Source of the DNA: Dama dama
Taxonomy: Eukaryota; Chordata; Mammalia; Artiodactyla; Cervidae
Direction of reading: 5' to 3'
Length of the DNA stretch: 64,000 nucleotides
NCBI RefSeq assembly: GCF_033118175.1
Contig: NC_083694.1
Span: 35,549,608-35,613,607 of the forward strand
The notes below the pieces were generated by a model. The model made no database searches. It worked only from the letters and a program-made list of their open reading frames with translations, and had not been told where the DNA came from. Of the stretch, positions 58,820-64,000 are shown piece by piece. Positions within the stretch are counted from its first letter, which is position 1. Each line of letters opens with the position of its first letter. A program made the translations under genes and the position numbers.

Positions 58820-60250
58820 GAAGTAGAGGGTCAGGAAGGGCTTCAAATAGGAAAGAAAATCTAAGATGAAACCTAAGAGATCATTGGAAGTTAACTATGT
58901 GAAAATAGAGGAGAAGCATAAGCAAAGTCCTAGAACTGTTCATAAAAATTACCCAAGGTTCAATATGACTAGAATGTAGAGTGTAAGGTGGAAGGGTAGA
59001 GAGATAAAAGGCTGAATTACAGAGGGGCTAAACTATTGACTCTGTAAGTCTTATTCAATTTAGAGCCTATCTTGAGGGCAGGTTGAGTCATTGAAACTTA
59101 TAAGCAGTTGAGGGACATGATTAAGTTACAGTTCAGAAAATTGGCTATAGTATGAGTAATATGTTGGAAGGGGAAAATTAATGTTGTCACGTAGATAGAA
59201 GGCTGTGATATAATCCAGGTGAGAGATGATAAAGACTTGAACTAAGGTAGAGTCAACAGATAACAAATATATAGAATTACCAGGACATTGAGGAATAGAG
59301 AGGGGAAAAGGAAGGGGTGATCACAAAGTTTGAGCTTACGGAATTGTTTGGTTGGTGATAAATCATTGATAGCAGTGCTTACGAGGATGACTAAGATTGG
59401 AAAAAGTGAAGGCTTAGTAATTCATTTAATTTGGGACATGATGTGTTTGAAGTATCCTTGGAACATAAAATAGAAATGTTCAACAGGTGGTTAGGCATGT
59501 AGTCTGAGATTTGGGTAAGAGATTTTAGCTTAGGCAACTATGTGAAAATCATTAGCATAGAGATGAGAAGTGAAGCTATAAAAGGAAGGGAACATGTTTA
59601 GAATGAGAAGAGATTAGAATTTAGGAAAGAACCCTGAGTCAAATAGAGGCAGACAGAAGAAAAAGAAATTATAAACCAAGAAGCAGGCAAGAAAATAGAA
59701 GAAAAACCAGAAAAGTGTTATCAAAGACTGTAAGGAAAGTATTTTAAGAAGTGGGAAGTAGCCAAAAATGTACAAATGTATCAAGTAAGGTTAATGACTG
59801 AGATATATCCATTAATGTCTAAAACGAGGGCATGGCTGATCTTGGAAAGAAAGCTACAGTGATGCTGAAAGCCATCTTATACATCACTGAAGAAAGAATA
59901 GAAAGTGAGAAAGAACACAGGAAGATAATGTGGGCTGCCTGTAGATAATGTAGGTTGTCTACAGTGGAATCTATTCATACATTCTGAGAACAATGGAAAT
60001 GTAAAAGGTAGAAAGTAAAATCACCCATGGCCTATGCAAACCACATAATAAGGAAACAGAGAAAATGCAAAGTCCAATTAACATATAAGTGGAGAAATGA
60101 ATAATTGAGATTAACAGAATTGATTCTAGAATTCACAATACAGCTGAGAGTCAGTTAAGGACTGAACAGAAGAGAATATAATGTAGTAGGATCCTTGCAG
60201 TGATAGAACACAATTAACATCAACTAAACCACCCAAGAAGAGGAATCCAC
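58820..60250. repeat. Old GA-rich interspersed repeat, second copy
   Basis: 'gtcaggaagggcttcaaataggaaag', 'gctgtgatataatccaggtgagagatgat' and 'aagtttgagcttacggaattg' parallel 52.7-54.2 kb. No coding content. Confidence 0.5.
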
Positions 60251-60489
60251 TTTGATTGGAAAATACTGAAGACAGAATAGAAGATACCATTAGTCAAAGC
60301 ACTGAGTTCTTGGGAGTCAAAAAGGAACAAACTTGGAAAATGTGCAGAAACAGGATTTGGAAGGGGGGAGACATTTTGGGAGCTGGAGATTCCTTTGGAA
60401 GCTGGGTGGTAGAGGTAAAACAGAATTTAAAGCTAAGTGGTGTTTTAATGAATTATCTTACTATTTATTTTCTATTTGTCTACTCTATT

Positions 60490-62816
60490 CTTTGCTTTTT
60501 TTTTTTTTTTCCTCCTTTTCTATCCTCTTTTGGGCTTTTATTGTGCTCATCTTTGCATGAAATGTTCCCTTGGTATCTTTAATTTTCTTGAAGAGATCTC
60601 TATTCTTTCCCATTTTATTGTTTTCCTCTATTTCTTTGCATTGATCATTGAGGAAGTCTTTCTTATCGCTCCTTGCTAGTCTTTGAAACTCTGCATTCAA
60701 ATGTGTATATCTTTCATTTTCTTTTTGTGTTTAGCTTCTCTTCCTTTCATAATGTTTGTAAGGCCTCTTCAGACAACCATTTTGCCTTTGTGCATTTCTT
60801 TTTCTTGGGGATGGTCTTGATCACTGCCTCCTGTATGATGTCACAAACCTCTGTCCATAGTTCTTAGGGCACTCTGTCTATCAGATCTAATCCCTTGACA
60901 CTATTTCTCACTTCCACTGTATAATTATAAGGGATTTGATTTAGGTCATACCTGAATGGTCTACTGGTTTCCCCTACTTTCTTCAATTTAAGTCTGAATT
61001 TGGCAATGAGTTCATGATCTGAGACACAGTCAGCTCCTGGTCTTATTTTTGCTGATGGTATAGCACTTCTCCACCTTTGGCTGCAAAGAATATAATCAAT
61101 CTGATTTCAGTATCGACCATCTGGTAATGTCCATGTGTAGAGTCTTCTCTTGTGTTGTTGGAAGAGGAAAAAGATATTAAGAAGAGGTGGCAAGTATACA
61201 CAGAAGAACTATACGAAAAAGATCTTCATGACCCAGATAGCCACAATGGTGTGATCACCCACCTAGAGCCAGACATCCTAGAATGTGAAGTCAAGTGGGC
61301 CTTAGAAAGCATCACTGTGAACAAAGCTAGTGGAGGTGGTGGAATTCCAGCTGAGCTATTTCAGATCCTAAAAGATGATGCTGTGAAAGTGCTGCACTCA
61401 ATATGCTAGCAAATCTGGAAAACACAGCAATGGCCACAGGACTGGAAAAGGTCAGTTTTCATTCTAATCCCAAAGAAAGGCAATGCCAAAGAATGCTCAA
61501 ACTACTGTACAATTGCACTCATCTCACACGCTAGCAAAGTAATGCTCAAAATTCTCCAAGCCAGGCTTCAACAGTACGTGAACCATGAAATTCCAGATGT
61601 TAAAGCTAGATTTAGAAAAGGCAGAGGAACCAGAAATCCAATTGCCAACATCCACTGGATCATCAAAAAAAACAAGAGAGTTCCAGAAAATCATCTACTT
61701 CTGCTTTATTGAATAGGCCAAAGCCTTTGACTGTGTAGATCACGACAGACTGTGGAAAATTCTGAAAGAGATGGGAATACCAGACCACTTGACCTGCCTC
61801 CTGAGAAATCTGTATGCAGGTCAAGAAGCAACAGTTAGAACTGGACGTGGAACAACAGACTGGTTCCAAATCGGGAAAAGAGTAGGTCAAGGCTGTATAT
61901 TGTTACCCTGCTTATTTAACTTCTATGCAGAGTACATCATGCAAAATGCTGGGCTGGATTAAGCACAAGCTGGAATCAAAATTGCCAGGAGAAATATCAA
62001 TAACCTCAGATACACAGATGACACCAACATTATGGCAGAAAGCGAAGAACTAAACAGCCTCTTGATGAAAATGAAAGAGGAGAGTGAAAAAGTTGGCTTG
62101 AACGTCAACATTCAGAAAATGAAGATCATGGCATTCAGTCCCACCACTTCATGGCAAATAGATGGGGATACAATGGAAACAGTGAAAGATTTTATTTTTG
62201 GAGGCTCCAGAATCACTGCAGATGATTTTGAAGTGACTGCAGGTGACTGCAACAGGAAATTAAAAGACGCTTGCTCCTTGGAAGAAAAGCTATGACTAAC
62301 CTGGACAGCATATTAAAAAGCAGAGACATCATTACTTTACCAACAAAGGTCTATCTAGTCAAAGATATGGTTTTTCCAGTAGTCCTGTATGGATGTGAGA
62401 GTTGAACCATAAAGAAAGCTGAGCACCTAAGAATTGATGCTTTTGAACTATGGAGCTGGAGAAGACTCTTGAGAGTCCCTTGGACTGCAAGGAGATCCAA
62501 CCAGTCCATCCTAAAGGAAATCAGTCCTGAACATTCATTGGAAGGACTTATGCTGAAGCTGAAACTCCAATACTTTGGCCACTTGATGCGAATAACTGAC
62601 TCTTTGGAAAAGACCCTGATGCTGGGAAAGATTGAAGGTGGGAGGAGAAGGGAACGACAAAGGATGAGATGGCTGGGTGGCATCACCAACGCAATGGACA
62701 TGAGTTTGAGTGAGCTCCGGGAGTTGGAGTTGCTGATGGACAGGGAACCCTGGCATGCTGCAGTCCATGGCATTTGCAAGGTGTCAGACATGACTGAGTG
62801 ACTGAACTGAACTGAA
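60490..62816 (+). mobile_element. BovB LINE with 5' inversion (twin priming)
   Basis: 60490-61150 is BovB ORF sequence in antisense (for example the reverse of 'caaagaaatagaggaaaac'). From about 61155 the following BovB segment runs in sense to the 'ctgaactgaactgaac' tail near 62816. The two pieces are adjacent in the BovB reading order, as expected for one twin-primed insertion. A possible weak duplication is T(T/G)TGCTTTT on both sides. It is the largest element of the window, about 2.3 of 3.2 kb. Confidence 0.88.
61155..62500 (+). pseudogene. BovB reverse transcriptase ORF remnant, disrupted
   Basis: Sense frames give BovB reverse transcriptase blocks: KRWQVYTEELYEKDLHDPD (from 61170), the MGIPDHLTCLLRNLYAGQEA fingers/palm block (61771-61962) and the catalytic box. 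The box reads LRYTDD at about 62006-62023, where the family has YADD. Frames are interrupted, for example TAG at 61407-61409 in place of a Gln codon and TGA/TAA elsewhere. The N-terminal part is inverted upstream. Not functional. Confidence 0.85.
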
Positions 62817-62829
62817 CTTGTGCTTTTAA

Positions 62830-64000
62830 AAGATACCATTTCATCTTCATTGTTGGATTATTAGCTATAACTCCTTGTTTTCTTATTTTAGGACTTGTTT
62901 TAAGGTTTCTAATATACATCTTTAACATCACTGTCAGCCTTCAAATGATATTACTCCATGTATGTTATAACAACTGTACAAAAGTATACTTCTTTTTGTC
63001 CTCTACTGATTTTATGCAATTGTTTTAATACATTTTATTTTTTCAGATTTATAAATCTTATAATATATAATTTTTATTTTAATTTTTTTTGTTTAAAACT
63101 AAAATCACCTTTAAAAATTTAAATAATAAGAGAAACATTCTTATAGGTTTATACAAGAATAAAGGTGCTTTTCTCTCCTTTGTGTAGATGCATACTTCCA
63201 TCTGGTGCTATCTTCTTTCTGACTGATGAAATTTCTTTAATATTTCTTGTACTATGAATCTGTCTGGTGCCTTTTCTCAGGTTTTATATGTCTGAGAATA
63301 TCTTTCTTTTTAAATTTTTTAATTGATGTAAAGTTGATTTATCTTATGTTAATTACTGCTATATAGCAAAGTGATTCAGTCATACATATATGTATTCTGC
63401 TTCATATTCTTTTCCAATATGATTTACCACAGGCTATTGAATATAGTTCCCTGTGCTATATAGTAGGACCTTGTTGTTTCTTCATTCTATATATGCCATT
63501 TTGCATCTGCTTATCCAAAACTCCAAATCCATCCCTCTCCCACACCCTACCTCTGGGCAACCTCCAGTCTATTCTCCATGCCCCTGATTTTGTTTCTGTT
63601 TCATAGGTAGGCTTACTTGTGTCACATTTTAGATTTCACATATAAGTGATATCATATGGTATTTTTTTTCTGACTTAGTTCACTGAGCATGGTAATCTCT
63701 AGTTTTACTCAGGCTGCTACAAATGGCATTATTTCATTCTTTTTATGGCTAAGTAGTATTCCATCTCTTTCTAGTTTAAAGAAATGCTCTTTATTTTTGA
63801 AAGATGACTTAACTACGTATAGAATTCTATGTTGACATTTTTTTTTCCTCTTAGTACTTTAAAGATGTTGCTCCACAGGCTTCCCACTTGCACTGTTTCT
63901 GACAATAAATCTGTAGCCATCCTTACCTTTATTTCTATATTTGTAATGTGTCCTTGTTTTCCAAATGCTTTTTGGTTTTTCTCTTAATCACTGATTATAA
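62830..64000 (-). mobile_element. Old L1, antisense, split by a younger L1
   Basis: 62830-63295 ends 'tatgtctgagaatatctttc'. From about 63776 the same element resumes 'gctctttatttttgaaagatga' and 'tagaattctatgttgaca', the antisense L1 order. It runs off the window edge. Confidence 0.6.
63296..63775 (-). mobile_element. Younger L1 3' end, antisense, nested
   Basis: 'ttaattgatgtaaagttgatttatc', 'gattcagtcatacatatatg', 'ccctgtgctatatagtaggacc' and 'ggctaagtagtattccatctc' are the L1 3'UTR/ORF2 end in antisense. Approximate duplication TATCTTTCT / CATCTCTTTCT at its borders. Confidence 0.8.

Noticed and set aside
62351..62839. 162-codon antisense open frame
   Set aside because: It is the reverse strand of the BovB 3' end. 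The same peptide-like pattern recurs in every BovB copy here (for example 35302-35613 and 39359-39703).

Overview
The window is nuclear DNA from a ruminant mammal. It carries dozens of ruminant-specific retroposons (BovB LINE fragments, Bov-tA and Bov-A2 SINEs, tRNA-Glu CHR-type SINEs, L1). The one gene has intact vertebrate homeobox exons. No bacterial, plasmid or phage sequence is visible. The species cannot be read from the sequence.

The gene is PRRX1, on the + strand, without its first exon. Positions 1-4216 are the end of intron 1. Exon 2 (4217-4392) and exon 3 (9115-9296) encode the paired-type homeodomain, split by an intron between homeodomain residues 46 and 47. Two alternative 3' ends follow. 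A 72-bp cassette (13058-13129) gives the short PRRX1a tail and a stop. The terminal exon (18835 to about 22175) gives the PRRX1b tail with its OAR motif and a 3'UTR of about 3.2 kb ending at an AATAAA at 22153. With the usual 80 full codons of exon 1 and one split codon, the predicted lengths are 217 aa (a) and 245 aa (b), as known for the human isoforms.

From about 5.77 to 22.68 kb, covering exons 3-5, the long intron and the 3'UTR, there is no ruminant SINE, BovB or L1. Only old mammalian fossils (MIR, L2, MER5-like) are present. Outside this block young insertions occur about every 1-2 kb. The block also holds candidate conserved regulatory DNA, for example near 10.0-10.6 kb and 12.3-12.6 kb.

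From about 22.2 to 64 kb I found no gene. The DNA is intergenic and built of nested transposable elements. The informative ones are a twin-primed L1 (24.06-25.06 kb), a twin-primed BovB (60.49-62.82 kb), a Bov-A2 and a BovB that used the same insertion point (31.44-32.0 kb), a solo LTR with a 5-bp target duplication (40.65-41.08 kb), an L1 ORF2 3' fragment (42.03-43.5 kb) and a 33-nt retrocopy of the U2 snRNA 5' end (55.55 kb). Many elements still have readable target-site duplications, given per entry. No previously undescribed system was found. The observations most worth follow-up are the insertion-free PRRX1 block, the 3'UTR regulatory sites and the U2 microfragment.
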